Part shown: positions 25,716 to 35,764 of the stretch, piece by piece | Numbering within the stretch: position 1 is the first letter of the stretch | Layout of the letters: each line of letters starts with the position of its first letter | NCBI GenBank assembly: GCA_004369045.1 | Contig: ML213505.1 | Coordinates: forward strand, 286,591-350,590 | DNA: 64,000 nt | Direction of reading: 5' to 3' | Origin: Heliocybe sulcata | Taxonomy: Eukaryota; Basidiomycota; Agaricomycetes; Gloeophyllales; Gloeophyllaceae | The notes under the pieces: generated by a model | Database searches by the model: none | Seen by the model: only the letters and a program-made list of their open reading frames with translations | Told to the model about the DNA's origin: nothing | Made by a program: the position numbers and the translations under genes

Positions 25716-27460
25716 ATGTCTGTCTCCCTTAATATTCATCCCTTGTCCGACTCTCTAGAATTCTACGGCCATCCTGACCCATCGTGAGTGCCCTTACTGT
25801 TCTCTACGGCAGCCCGACTCTCATGTCTCGTAGTGCGGCGTACTCTTTATCAGGACATGTATCCATATGCTTGTCGTCGACCTCATCACGTTTTGATCGT
25901 CGCAGAGCCGTCCGCCTGCTGCTGCAATCCTTGACAATCACCTTCGAGGGGCAAACCGAGCTCATCACCGTCGAGACGGGTTACTCGGGCGTGCGGCTTT
26001 GCTCTATTACCCGCGAACTTGCTCCTGCTGAACCTATCGAGCTGAGCAACGAAGGACAGGAAGACTCGGACGAGCCTTGTGTCTGGAATGTCGTGTTTAA
26101 TATTCAAGTTCCTGGCTGGCTTCCGTCATCCAATCGATTTGGAGATCTATCGGATGACGACGCTGCAGGGACGTCATATGCGCTGTACGCTACAGCACAG
26201 TTCATGAATATCGACGATTCTTCCGCCGAGTCTTGGCTCATGACGACTTTGTGCTCTCCGTTCCGCTCCAAGGCAAGAAGTGTGAGAGCGCCTAGGAAGA
26301 CAATCACCATCCAGCGTTTCATGCCAACACCCTCCACGCCTTCTTCGTCGACTTCCTTGTTCCCGCTTGCTACGTTCGCAGCATCCGCCTCAACCGACGC
26401 TCCGGAAGAAGAGCTAGGCTCCCCGTGGATACCACAGAGCGTCCTGTCCAGGATCCAAGTGCTGGCATCCGTTCCGAACCACGTGAACGTAGACGATCCT
26501 TCTTTTCCCCTCACTCTTCGCTTGCGGACGCAAGGCCTTTCTGCAGAAGACCGCAAGAAGCTACGGGTCGTGGACTTCACGGCGGAGGTCGAGCAAGTCG
26601 AGCAATATCGGTACGCCTTGCCTCCCGTCTGCATAGGATGTACTGACACTTCAATACCTATTAGCACCTCAGCACCTTCTGAATATACTTCGCAATTCCC
26701 GCTGCCTTCACAAGCTCTACAGCCTCCTAATGTGCCATTACGCAGTGCCCACCCCATGGGCGCACTGTACGATCTTGGCTTCGCGACAGAGGGCCCACGC
26801 ACGTCGGGCACCCGATCATTCTCCATCCTTTCTGAGGAGCATTCTGGACACTACACGTTTGCGGGAGATGGCTACGTCTTTGCCAGCGACGCTACGGAAG
26901 GCGAACAGTGTAGCGCGTGGTTCAACATGCGGGCCCAGGTCCCTCTCGGGATCGCCGGAGAGATCCTAAAGGCGAAAGACTGGGCCGGCCCGAAGAAGCT
27001 GAGACAGACGGAAGAGAGCCCTCTGTTCGGTGTCAGGCACAAGCTGCATATCGCGCTGGCATATACGTACGACCTGGACGAGGAAGATGCAGATGCGGTT
27101 GAAGAGGATGCGTTGGTCGCTGGGGATGCGGCCGAGCCCAAGCGTGCCGAGGCGCGCGTTAGGTTCTCCATCCCGCTGGACTTTGTGTGTCTGGATACTC
27201 GTGCATCGCGGGGCTGCACGCCGCCGCTGTCGCCAGTCTCCACCGCCTCTCCTGTTTCTTCGACTTCTTCTTTGGCGATGGGCATGTCAAGCCCGCTATA
27301 TGCGTCGGTGCTACCTCCGTACTCTCAGTTGTATGATTCCAACGGCGAACGGAAGATCGACTATTCTATACCCCTTCCGCTCTACACTCCGTCGTCCCAT
27401 TCCTCGTCACATCCTGGGGATGTTGACATCTTTGAAATCAAAGACACTGAATTGCTATAG
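25716..27460 (+). CDS. Arrestin-like fold protein (basidiomycete, uncharacterised)
   Basis: Two exons: 25,716-25,783 encodes the first 22 residues, and after a 50-bp intron a long exon from 25,834 runs to the stop at 27,460. The N-terminal 130 residues (GHVSICLSSTSSRFDRRRAV, LLQSLTITFEGQTEL, WNVVFNIQVPGWLP) look like the beta-sandwich of fungal arrestin-related proteins. A Ser/Thr-rich segment follows, then a second beta-rich region (near residues 240-480) and a Ser/Pro-rich tail ending EIKDTELL. Such proteins often link membrane cargo to Rsp5-type ubiquitin ligases. I see PPLSP and LPPYSQLY near the C-terminus; the latter contains PPYS, a possible PY-type Rsp5-binding motif. The arrestin assignment is by pattern and not certain. 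Confidence 0.6.
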
Positions 27461-27871
27461 AGTGTCCGCGTCCACGACATGGGCGACCATATCACCTGTT
27501 TAATCGTATCCTTTCGCTCGCTGAATATTCATACCGACATCGTACTCTTGCACGCTGCTCTGTTTTACAGGGCATATAATCATCATGTCCGATTCAAGTC
27601 GTTCTCTGTCTCATCTGTATTTCCAACTCCGTTTATCTGGTTTCGTCGCATCCATGCCCCCATACCATCTGTATCCTGATATCTGTCTTGTCCCTCCCGT
27701 TCTGTGATTATTGCCTTCGTTCATCAGTGCTCCCGAATTTTGTAGCTCTACTAGCCTCCATGGCCTTCGTCAGTATTATAGTACAGTATCTTGTGTATTG
27801 CCACCGTCAGAGTCTTCGTCCTAATCATACAGCTGGGCCTCTGGCCGTCCTTCTTGCGATGCTGCACTATT
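27461..27871. other. Convergent 3' UTRs
   Basis: About 410 T- and C-rich bases between the convergent arrestin-like and CPD1-like genes. No coding-like frame. Confidence 0.5.
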
Positions 27872-28500
27872 CTAGACCAAGGGAACTTTCTCCAACACTC
27901 TCCATTCCGGAACTGGACCCTCACAACTTACAATCCAAATCTCAGCGCCTTCGAATCCCGTCAAGAAGTCTCCTTCGCCACAGTCTAACCCTACCGAGTC
28001 TTCGCCAACCTTGCGAATCTTCCCTTGGCGGACGAGTTCATCGCGAATGCGCGTTCGCTCCTCTGCCTCTGAATCATCGATGTAGTACATTGACATGTGA
28101 GGGTAGCTAGGCGTCTTGGGCTCCAGCTTGATCCTCTCGTGAACGGCCTTGTGAAGCTGCAGCAAGGCAGCGCTCGGCTGGCACGCGGCGTATACAGATC
28201 GGAAGTACACTTGGCCTATGTCGATCGACTTGAAGGCGACGGGAATTTTGGGCTGGTCTGGCGGGATGGAATCGCGGACGCGGTCCAGGTCAGTGTCGCT
28301 TGGGAAGGCGGCGAGCGTGACGTGGGGGTCAATCGGAGGGTATGAGGAGGGCGACTTGGCTTGGGAGGGGCGGATGTGCAGTATCCGTGTCAGTTTGTGG
28401 CATTCCTCTTGCGTTGGGACGAGCCACATGGAAAGACCTGCAAGATATCCGCGGTAAGGAGTGTAGCTTGTGAGCACTGAGATTGACAGCAATCACCCAT
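27872..28500 (-). CDS. CPD1: 2',3'-cyclic-nucleotide 3'-phosphodiesterase-like 2H phosphoesterase
   Basis: The protein belongs to the LigT-like 2H superfamily. Fungal Cpd1 opens ADP-ribose 1'',2''-cyclic phosphate and 2',3'-cyclic nucleotides, by-products of tRNA splicing. Both signature motifs are present: HVTLAAF (HxT) and PHMSMYY (HxS). They are separated by about 90 residues, as in the family, and the whole is close to 190 residues. A 59-bp intron at 28,438-28,496 would give a four-base first exon ATGG, making the N-terminus MGLSMWLVP. If that micro-exon is wrong, translation could begin at the internal Met of SMWLVP. The stop is at 27,872. It lies in a cluster with two other nucleotide-related folds. 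Confidence 0.85.
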
Positions 28501-28752
28501 CGTAGAACTGCTGGTAGGAAGGCGATTGGTGGCTTAGCTCTTTGAAGCTGTACGGTATTCGGACAGGCTGCCAGCCAGACCCAGACACTAGTTGCTGCTT
28601 TGGAGTAATTATAATTCCGCAAGTCATCCTATACACAATTGAACTCTTAGACCATTGCAACACGGTCCAGTGAGCCCATCTTAGAAGCAGTACATCAGGT
28701 TGCGAATTTTACCGCCCTTTTGCGCGGTTCGGGTAATTACGTATAAGCGTAG

Positions 28753-29352
28753 TCAAACGAAATGGATATGGGGCTGGTGCATGAGTATATTCAGCTTCCG
28801 GAATGGTTCGCAAACCTCTGGGCCACCCTCCTCTACATAGCGGCCCTTGCTATTTGGGATGCGTAGCACGTTCTCGAGCGGCGGGACCCGCTGCGCCCAA
28901 GCCGGCACACGCTCCAAGACCTTCGGCCGCCTTGCAAGCTCCTCCCAATCCTCGACAATCGGTGGCGCGTCCCGCGGCAGCCCAAGCTCGATGCGCCGGT
29001 TGAACGCCTCACAAAGCAGGTAGGTAATCCCTGCGAGCACTGCATAGCGCGCTGGGTCTTGCGTGTCCGCGGGATCAGGCAGGTCTGCGACGGCCCAGTC
29101 CGGGTTCATGATACAGAAGTATTCGAGCTCGTTGCGCAGGGCGACGTTCCAGTCTACCACGATGAACTGGTAGATGCGGTAGAAGCACGCGAGCGCGGTG
29201 TCACCGGTTGAGAAGAGGACTGCACGTCGAGACATGCGCCAAGGGGAGCGATGGGAAGGGGGAAAGCGCTGTCGTACTTTCTCTCGCTGGTTAAGCAGGG
29301 AGTCGATAGATGGTGGCAGAGGCTCGGAGAAATAGCTGCTGAGGAGGACCAT
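28753..29352 (-). CDS. Hypothetical protein, 199 aa
   Basis: Single-exon frame with ATG at 29,352 and stop at 28,753. I do not recognise the family. The composition is coding-like: the middle (FYRIYQFIVVDWNVALRNEL) could be helical and includes a short hydrophobic stretch, and the C-terminal third is Pro/Glu/Arg-rich (AWAQRVPPLENVLRIPNSKG). No signal peptide or clear membrane helix. The gene sits 250 bp upstream of the CPD1-like gene on the same strand and is divergent from the nucleotidyltransferase-like gene. Confidence 0.65.
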   Translation of the reverse strand: MVLLSSYFSEPLPPSIDSLLNQREKVRQRFPPSHRSPWRMSRRAVLFSTGDTALACFYRIYQFIVVDWNVALRNELEYFCIMNPDWAVADLPDPADTQDPARYAVLAGITYLLCEAFNRRIELGLPRDAPPIVEDWEELARRPKVLERVPAWAQRVPPLENVLRIPNSKGRYVEEGGPEVCEPFRKLNILMHQPHIHFV

Positions 29353-30058
29353 GTCTTACAGAGGAGTCTACCCGTTACTGAGTCTCTTATAGCGTTCTCG
29401 GCCCCATCCGGACCGCTGCTACTGGATCAATCTCTGCGCTGCACTACTGTCTGGCTGAGCGCTCATCTCTGCTTATTCTTACCATGCCTGATCAGTGCAC
29501 GACAACTTGAAATTCCCAGTACAAGTGATGCTATCCTCCTCGGATCGCCATGTAGATTTTTGATAGACTAATACAAGTGGCTGTTAGGCCATAGATTACA
29601 AGCCCATGAGGAGACTGCTTCTCCTCAGACTTTATATACTACTTGAAATGTAAAACTGGAATATTCTACAATATTCCACATCTGGGCTAAACAAAATCCA
29701 TAACCAATTTACTCGGGATATTATTGAGCAATTTCCAACACGCCATGCTCTTTATTCTGAATAAAAATGCGCCGGATCTCTCCCTGGCAGAGAGTTAACT
29801 TGACATTTGATACTTCCAGGACTGCCTCAGGCGTCGATGGAGCACTCTTGGCTAATTATCGATTAGAAGCGGTGCCAGCAGTGCGTACTATGCTGTACTG
29901 AACAGCCGCGGCGTCAACAGATTCCATCTTTCGTCAATGATAGCTCAATTGTGGACGCTATCGAAGATGACTTTCCGAGTCAGCTCAGCTCAGTGTACTT
30001 CCACAGCACGGCCTCGCCATCACATCCTCATATATAAGGGATGTCACATGTCATTCTC

Positions 30059-30085
30059 GCCCGTCAGAGAGGAAATCTGACGGGC
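30059..30085. promoter_or_regulatory. Perfect 10-bp inverted repeat upstream of the nucleotidyltransferase-like gene
   Basis: GCCCGTCAGA at 30,059-30,068 and its exact reverse complement TCTGACGGGC at 30,076-30,085 are separated by seven bases. The repeat lies just upstream of the TATA box at 30,092, so it could be a binding site for a dimeric regulator or form a hairpin. The function is inferred. Confidence 0.55.
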
Positions 30086-30091
30086 TGAAGG

Positions 30092-30099
30092 TATAAATA
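30092..30099 (+). promoter_or_regulatory. TATA box of the nucleotidyltransferase-like gene
   Basis: TATAAATA, 65 bp upstream of the ATG at 30,157 and six bases after the inverted repeat. A second TATATAAG lies at about 30,030. Confidence 0.55.
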
Positions 30100-30156
30100 A
30101 CTGGAGATCCGGACCTCTCTTGCTCTTCACCAGTTCCCTCGTCTATCCGAATTATC

Positions 30157-30884
30157 ATGGGCTGCATTGTCTCCAAGAATGGCGCCGACACGTTGCGCGA
30201 GCTTGTCAACCGGCCAGGGGAGGCGGAACAGGACTTCACCAGCAATCAAATCACCCAGTTGCTCAATCTCGTCGCCAAACAGCTGCACGATGGAGGCAAG
30301 GATGTCACTATCGTCGCCGTTGGCGGAGCTGTGAACACTGTTCTGCTGGGCTCACGTGCGGCGACGGGCGACGTCGACTTCTTCTACCAGACGAAACAGA
30401 AGAACGACGACGTTTCCGCGGTCGTAAAGGCCGCGGCAGATGTCGCGAAAGCCCGCAGTATCGGCCAGGCGTGGCTCAACAACCACACCGTCGTATTCAT
30501 CCAGGCCAGTATCATGCTCCCCGGGCACGAAAGCACGTACTCACCCCTTTATAGGAGGAACAGATTGCTGCCTTATACCGTGAGGCGCAGACTCAGAGAG
30601 CAGTCGTCTTCAGTGCTCCAGGCCTCACGGTGTTGGCAGCACCATGGCGCTACGCTTTGGTGACGAAGCTGGACAGACTGATGAAGCCCGGCGCCAAGCC
30701 GTATGACCTTTCAGACGCCGTTACGTACTTGCATGAAATCGTCCAGAAGACTCAGCAGCCGGTTCCCCGTGGTAGACTGCAAGAGTGGGCGAATGAGTTC
30801 AAGTGCACGGTGGCCGACAGTTCTTTGACTCAGAGCCTCGCCGATGCATATCAGAAGAAGTATGAGCACGCGGGCCTTTCATGA
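30157..30884 (+). CDS. Nucleotidyltransferase-fold protein with N-myristoylation signal
   Basis: The protein starts MGCIVSK, a textbook N-myristoylation plus palmitoylation signal (Gly2, Cys3, Ser6, Lys7), so it should be membrane-anchored. Residues around 50-80 (VAVGGAVNTVLL and GSRAATGDVDFF) carry the GS and DxD pattern of the nucleotidyltransferase fold. The second exon contains VFSAPGLTVLAAPWRYALV and a helical C-terminus. I recall this as a family of uncharacterised basidiomycete proteins (DUF7582-like); the substrate is unknown. To keep VVFIQ and join it in frame to EEQIAALYREA, the intron must be 30,505-30,554 with a GC...AG pair. A GT donor at about 30,494 would also keep the frame but loses four conserved-looking residues. 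The predicted length is 225 residues. Confidence 0.75.
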
Positions 30885-31154
30885 AGCTATGCATATCATC
30901 ATTGGCTCAAGACTTGTATTTACTAGCGCGGTCAAGACTTGGTCGGACGCGGCAGGCAATATCTGTACGATTATCGATTTTGTAGATGTTAGAATTTCCT
31001 CGCTGGATTTCCGAGTTCCATGGGAGCTACGTACATATGACCTCGAGGTCACGGACGCCTACTTGTACCTAGGTTTCACCCAGTGTTCTCTAAAAGTGTC
31101 CACGGTAGGTGCTTGGCGCGGCTAAGTCGTCAGGACATATCGAGGATAGGGCTG

Positions 31155-32033
31155 TTAAATATCAACAGCGATAGGGGGGCGCCGCTTTTCGTCCTTAAAG
31201 CCCCCAAGAGATGCTGCGTTAACCAGCGTTGTCGAGAGCAGAGCAGTACGCCAGATGCCCAATATTATTACAAACAGATCCCACCACCTCCCACGTCCTG
31301 CACATAAACGCTCATAAGCGGCTTGTGCGGAGGACCAGGCCAGGTGCTCAACGCCTCGCGCTGCGTGGATATGCCCGAAGACATGCAGCCTCGGACGCAC
31401 CGCCCAAAGTGCAGCGAGAAGTGACGCGCATCCGCTCCCAAGGTCGCAGTGGTGAGCGGGCGGGCCGTGGGTGACGAGAATGTCTGTATGCAACGGAATC
31501 TGCGACCAATGGGCTTGTTCTGGAGCGGAGCGAGGGTACTGAAATGGCCAGGACCCATGCTTAGGGGTCAAAGGGCTGCCGTATACGACGAGTGTACGCC
31601 CTCGCACGTTGAGCGTCAATGATGATTCTTCGAGATAGGTGAGAGAGGGGAAGGCGGAGAGGATGGCGGCACGCTCAGGATTTGTACCAATAAGGGCTTT
31701 GTCGTGGTTACCGGCAATAAAGATCTTATGCGGATGGGGCTGGTCCGCGAGCCACTGCAATGCAGAGTACAGCTCCTGTTCCGTACCCGAGTTTGTGAGG
31801 TCTCCTGCATGGATGAGGATATCACCGTCCACTAGCGGAGGGAGTTCCTGGTGATGGCTGTGAGTATCAGAGATGCAGACGACGCGGACGGGCGTGTTGC
31901 TGTTAGGCATGTGCGCTCTCCTCCAGCGTGTGCTGAAAGCATATGCTCTGCGTGCAAGGAAACGCAGCGGGTCGGCTTTGAACTGTTCGAACGCGGTTGG
32001 CTCCAGACGATTGATGAGGGCATCCAGGCTCAT
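31155..32033 (-). CDS. Calcineurin-like metallophosphoesterase (MPPED/UPF0046 type)
   Basis: Single exon of 292 residues. All metal-binding motifs of the metallophosphoesterase fold are intact and in order: CISDTHSHH, GDLTNSG, AGNHD, THGPP and FGHIHAARG. The size and motif spacing fit the MPPED1/2-like branch, which hydrolyses phosphodiester bonds such as those in cyclic nucleotides; the fungal substrate is unknown. A hydrophobic stretch near residues 250-275 (WWDLFVIILGIWRTALL) may be a C-terminal membrane anchor, and basic residues near the N-terminus (FLARRAYAFSTRWRR) follow a short helix. Convergent with the nucleotidyltransferase-like gene. Confidence 0.9.
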   Translation of the reverse strand: MSLDALINRLEPTAFEQFKADPLRFLARRAYAFSTRWRRAHMPNSNTPVRVVCISDTHSHHQELPPLVDGDILIHAGDLTNSGTEQELYSALQWLADQPHPHKIFIAGNHDKALIGTNPERAAILSAFPSLTYLEESSLTLNVRGRTLVVYGSPLTPKHGSWPFQYPRSAPEQAHWSQIPLHTDILVTHGPPAHHCDLGSGCASLLAALWAVRPRLHVFGHIHAARGVEHLAWSSAQAAYERLCAGRGRWWDLFVIILGIWRTALLSTTLVNAASLGGFKDEKRRPPIAVDI

Positions 32034-32843
32034 GACGACGAGTAGTAAGAATAAGGACAGTGGAACAGGTGATCAGCACTGTGGGGAAAAGCGAGGAGAA
32101 GGTGGAAAGGGCGAAAGCGGTCTCCCGAGGCTGGCAAGAGCAGCGGCCAGCCTGATGGTATTTACGACAGCGGTCGACGAGGCGCAAGTCAGTACTCAAG
32201 TACTTAGTATTTAATCGGAATGTTTACTCAGTGAATGATTGTAGTGGGGTTCTTAGCAGGATATCGAACACTGGAAGGCGGTGTTCCTACTTCTCGGCAC
32301 AACTGTGACAGATAACGTGATTGACGCGTCGCATGTCACACCAGCGTAGGCCCAAAATTCGTAGTGTGTCTGTGCCTTCCTTCACTCTGTGGCTCACCCG
32401 TGCCATGCATTTGATATGTACAGGAAAGACTGGTATACCATTATCTGCGCATGTTTCGCAGACCCCTGTTATTGCTGGTTGAAGAACTTGTAGTACACAC
32501 GTCATGAAATGTCGAACGAAGGGCTATGCCCTCGGGACAATAAACAGGGTAAAGAAAGGGGGAGAGCCGTTGTCTACGGCAGGAACGTGGAGTACACTAT
32601 ACAAGCTGGGTAGACGGCCATATACATTGAGTGGTGACTGATGTAACTGAGCAGAGACGATATTAACGTCGATGTACAGTCCAAAGCAACTACGATTACA
32701 TCAATTGTATAAAGTCAAGAAACTATTCTTATACAAGCCACCATCGCGAACCATGTACATCTGCTACAAATCAACCACCATCCATCATACACAAGCAACG
32801 ATTGAGCCGCTCACAATACGCCTATACAGGACGCTGAGGTCCA
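32034..32843. other. Intergenic, no gene recognised
   Basis: About 800 bases between two minus-strand genes, containing the metallophosphoesterase promoter and the 3' UTR of the DUF1776 gene. The part 32,650-32,840 is A-rich. No coding-like frame. Confidence 0.45.
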
Positions 32844-34705
32844 TCAAGGCCCATCGATACCGACGTGGGATTCGGTCATCCTATCGTGGAGGTTAACCCA
32901 GCTCTCGCTGACACCGCCCGTATCCGCATTACTTTCCACATCTGCCTCGGATGCGCTGTCGTTGTCATGACCATCCTGGTGCTCCCCCTCACTGCTCGGA
33001 GCGGAATCGCTGCTCGTAGCCTGCACCCCCGTCTCAGGCGGCACTGGCGGCGGGTAGGTCGACTCGACCGCCAGAGTGCTAGGCAATGGCACCCGGGGAG
33101 CAATAGGAACGAGAGCATTCCGGATGGACATGAGGAAGTGCGGCAGGTTGAGCAGTCCATCAAGAATCAATGTCGGGAGGTATGAAGCGAGGGCATAAGT
33201 GCCAGCACCAGCACCGACAGCGAACCTCTCCCCTCGAATCCAGTTTCTAATCCTGCCCAGACCGACATCGAGACCCAGGAGGGTCATTCTTGATGTACGA
33301 CCACCGCTAACGACAGTGACCAGAGTGTCCACGAATCGGGCAACGTCAGTGGGTTTCCTCCGGGTACCCCGTAGCAGGCCCTCCTCGACGGCAGAAAGGA
33401 AAGCACTGCCGTACGTGTGCTTTTCCGAGGGTGTCCAGTCATCCATCGAACCAATTATGTCTCGCATGGGTACAGTGGAGCGACGCCTAGGCGTGGCCAT
33501 TGCGCCCACGTCTACCGCGACGACTTTGATATTCTTCATAGATTCAGTCGGATCAGACAAAGCTGCGATGCGGATTTCGCGCCGGAGAATCTCAATTGCG
33601 CGCAGGGTGGCTGCTGCGCTCATTGCTTGTTCGCTCGCGAAGGGCAGGCCAACCCGGGCATCCATAGCAGGTAGACAGAAGATGATGCTCTTCTTCCCTT
33701 TGTTCCCTTTGTTGTTGGAGAAATAGTCCCTGGTTCTGGCATGTGTCGAGCGGAGCATGGGCAAGAGTGCTTGAATCACTTGGAGCGGGGTGATGTGCGT
33801 GGCGGTAAGGTAAGACATGTATGAACTCCGAAGCGAGATATGCTCGAGGGGTGCTGGTAGGGGTTGAAGAGCGGGAGATGGCAGTGTCAAGAGGCAAACA
33901 ACCGAATGTATGTAGGGACCGGTCAAAGGCGAAGCGTAAGGGTCACCGGCTGCTGTGATCGGGAAACGCCGGGACAATGTAGACATTAAGGACCGCATGA
34001 AGAAGGTCAGGGTATCCGGCTATGAACATATTAGTTTGGTACAAGACAGGCAAAGGAATGTATGTACCTCTGAGGGATCCAACACCAGGGCGCGTACGTA
34101 GCCTTGGCACTTCATTTCTATGTCATCTACAGCTTCAGGGTGGGCGACGCTCGTAATGACAATAAAGCCTTGCTTTTCAAGCTCGATGACCAGAGGAAGT
34201 CCAAGAGGTGTGTCACCACCCAATACCACTGGACAACCGGATGTCAGTCATATCTTCGCTAGCGTGAAATACCGTACAAGGACTGACCGACAACTTGACG
34301 CCGCTCATCTGTCCCTCTTGCCTGCAGTCTCTTGTTCCGCCTATAGTTCGCCCGAGCAACAAACGATCCGTAGCCTACCAAGAGTCCAGCCCCCGCGACC
34401 CCTACTGCAATTCCAGCTGTGGACTTTGGATGGTCCGATATCCAATCGATGGACTTTCCAATGAACGACTTGGGAGGCGGAGGCGGAGGTGGAGGAGGCG
34501 GTATCTCAAAGTCTCCTAGACTAGGGAGATGTATGTCCGGGAAGGACGACCATCCTGGGGGGCCAAAGCGTGAAATGTCCGCCCAGACACGGTGAACGGC
34601 ATCGCGGACATTCGGGAAATCAGGGATGTCAGAGGTAGAGGACAGGAAGAGTTCTTCGATAGACTCCAAGTAGCCCGCGATCTCCTCGATTGTAGGGATC
34701 ATCAT
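32844..34705 (-). CDS. DUF1776 family protein (SDR-like)
   Basis: The first exon starts MMIPTIEEIAGYLESIEELF at 34,705. It has a run of about ten prolines (near 34,480-34,510), a short hydrophobic helix (STAGIAVGVAGAGLLVGYGS) that could anchor it in a membrane, and a basic stretch. After an intron, GGDTPLGLPLVIELEKQGFI resembles the nucleotide-binding start of short-chain dehydrogenases. A third exon (to 32,844) holds the rest of the fold (IIFCLPAMDARVGLPFASEQ; SAAATLRAIEILRREI). This is the fungal DUF1776 pattern. The C-terminal 90 residues are acidic and disordered. No function is known to me. The canonical SDR Tyr-x3-Lys is not visible, so an oxidoreductase activity is doubtful. Confidence 0.8.
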
Positions 34706-34834
34706 CCGCACCTGGCTATGTCCTGAGTAGTCGATTCATACAAGAATGCGTCCGCTCCCATCTCAGCGCCATTGTATAAATGTGGAAAATCGTTGTTTTT
34801 GAGTATATAATTGCACTAAGATATTCCTTATTAA

Positions 34835-34933
34835 GACACCGTGGCCGAGTGGTTAAGGCGAGAGATTAGAATTAATTTAAATCCTATTATCTCTTGTGCT
34901 ATGCACGCACAGGTTCGAGTCCTGTCGGTGTCG
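34835..34933 (+). tRNA. tRNA-Ser(AGA) with 17-bp intron
   Basis: The acceptor stem GACACCG pairs with CGGTGTC, followed by discriminator G (34,933). The D arm TGGCCGAGTGGTTAAGGCG is typical of class II tRNAs. The anticodon stem AGAGA/TCTCT encloses TT-AGA-A with the intron at 34,872-34,888, directly 3' of the base following the anticodon, the canonical place. A long variable arm (GTGC/GCAC hairpin) and T arm ACAGG-TTCGAGT-CCTGT complete it. The anticodon AGA and long variable arm indicate serine. A TCTTTT stretch immediately downstream fits an RNA polymerase III terminator. Confidence 0.95.
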
Positions 34934-35764
34934 TCTTTTGGTTCCAGCCTTGCTGACGTTCGTTTTCTCGCGACTTTGGAAGGCGAGCGAGATGATGAGG
35001 CTGAAACTGCCCCCATCTGTCAGTTAGTCCCGACCGCGGTGATTGGCAGGAGCCATCATACTGTGGTCACTGAATACTGTGGTCACTGACTGATACCTAT
35101 ATACCTATGACTGTCTCCGTAACGGGGTTCCGGAATTTATGCCTCGAAAGATGCGGTAGAGCGCTCCGTTTCGTCTAATGGCGAGTACCAGGGCCCTTCT
35201 CGTTTCAACTATCAGGCTAACATTAGCTACCCTACAGCCTCATGGATGATGCACCTCTACGCCTCCCAGGTCACAACAAGCTGAGATCTGTCCACCATCC
35301 GTCAACGTCAAGTTCCATCAAGTCAGTCCATCGCTGCTAGCGAGTAGCAAGACCAGTAACTATGGCTAACTTGCTATTCTGCAAGATCATGGTCGACAAA
35401 GGAGGCGGCTCGAGCTCGTTACGCGCGTCTCACTGGATAGGTTATATGAACAAAGCCAAGTTGGCCAAGTTGGCCCTCCGGTGACGGCATGCCAATTACA
35501 AACCTACACCATACAGACAGCATAGTATCCACTAGCTAACTGGGCGGGCGGTTTTAGCTAGCCTACTGCCGCCCAACGTCAAAACAAGCTCAGATCTGCC
35601 AATTGGTCCATCAAGTATCTCCTCCGAGTCGCCGATTCTGAGGGAAGAGGACAGAATGGAGTATACCTTCGGATCATGCGTAAGCTGCTATACTTATACT
35701 ATCCTCAGCATGATATAAGGACACCTATCGATGTCTTAGCTGTTACAAACAGATCCCCGGTATT
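34934..35764. other. Intergenic with degenerate duplicated segments
   Basis: About 830 bases between the tRNA and the membrane-protein gene. Two segments (about 35,225-35,325 and 35,555-35,622) share blocks such as ACAAGCT-AGATCTG and TCCATCAAGT in the same order, suggesting an old local duplication. A 9-bp unit CCAAGTTGG is repeated near 35,455. No coding-like frame. Confidence 0.45.

Larger units (their letters stand above)
29353..30156. other. Divergent intergenic region
   Basis: About 800 bases between the minus-strand hypothetical gene and the plus-strand nucleotidyltransferase-like gene. No coding frame. The right end holds a perfect inverted repeat and a TATA box, listed separately. 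Confidence 0.5.

Noticed and set aside
26104-26826. 240-codon minus-strand open frame
   Set aside because: Lies entirely opposite the arrestin-like coding exon and shows no motifs.
27872-32033. Idea that the phosphoesterase and nucleotidyltransferase genes form a CBASS-like defence operon
   Set aside because: The genes are on both strands with separate promoters, each is a known kind of eukaryotic family, and no effector gene is present.
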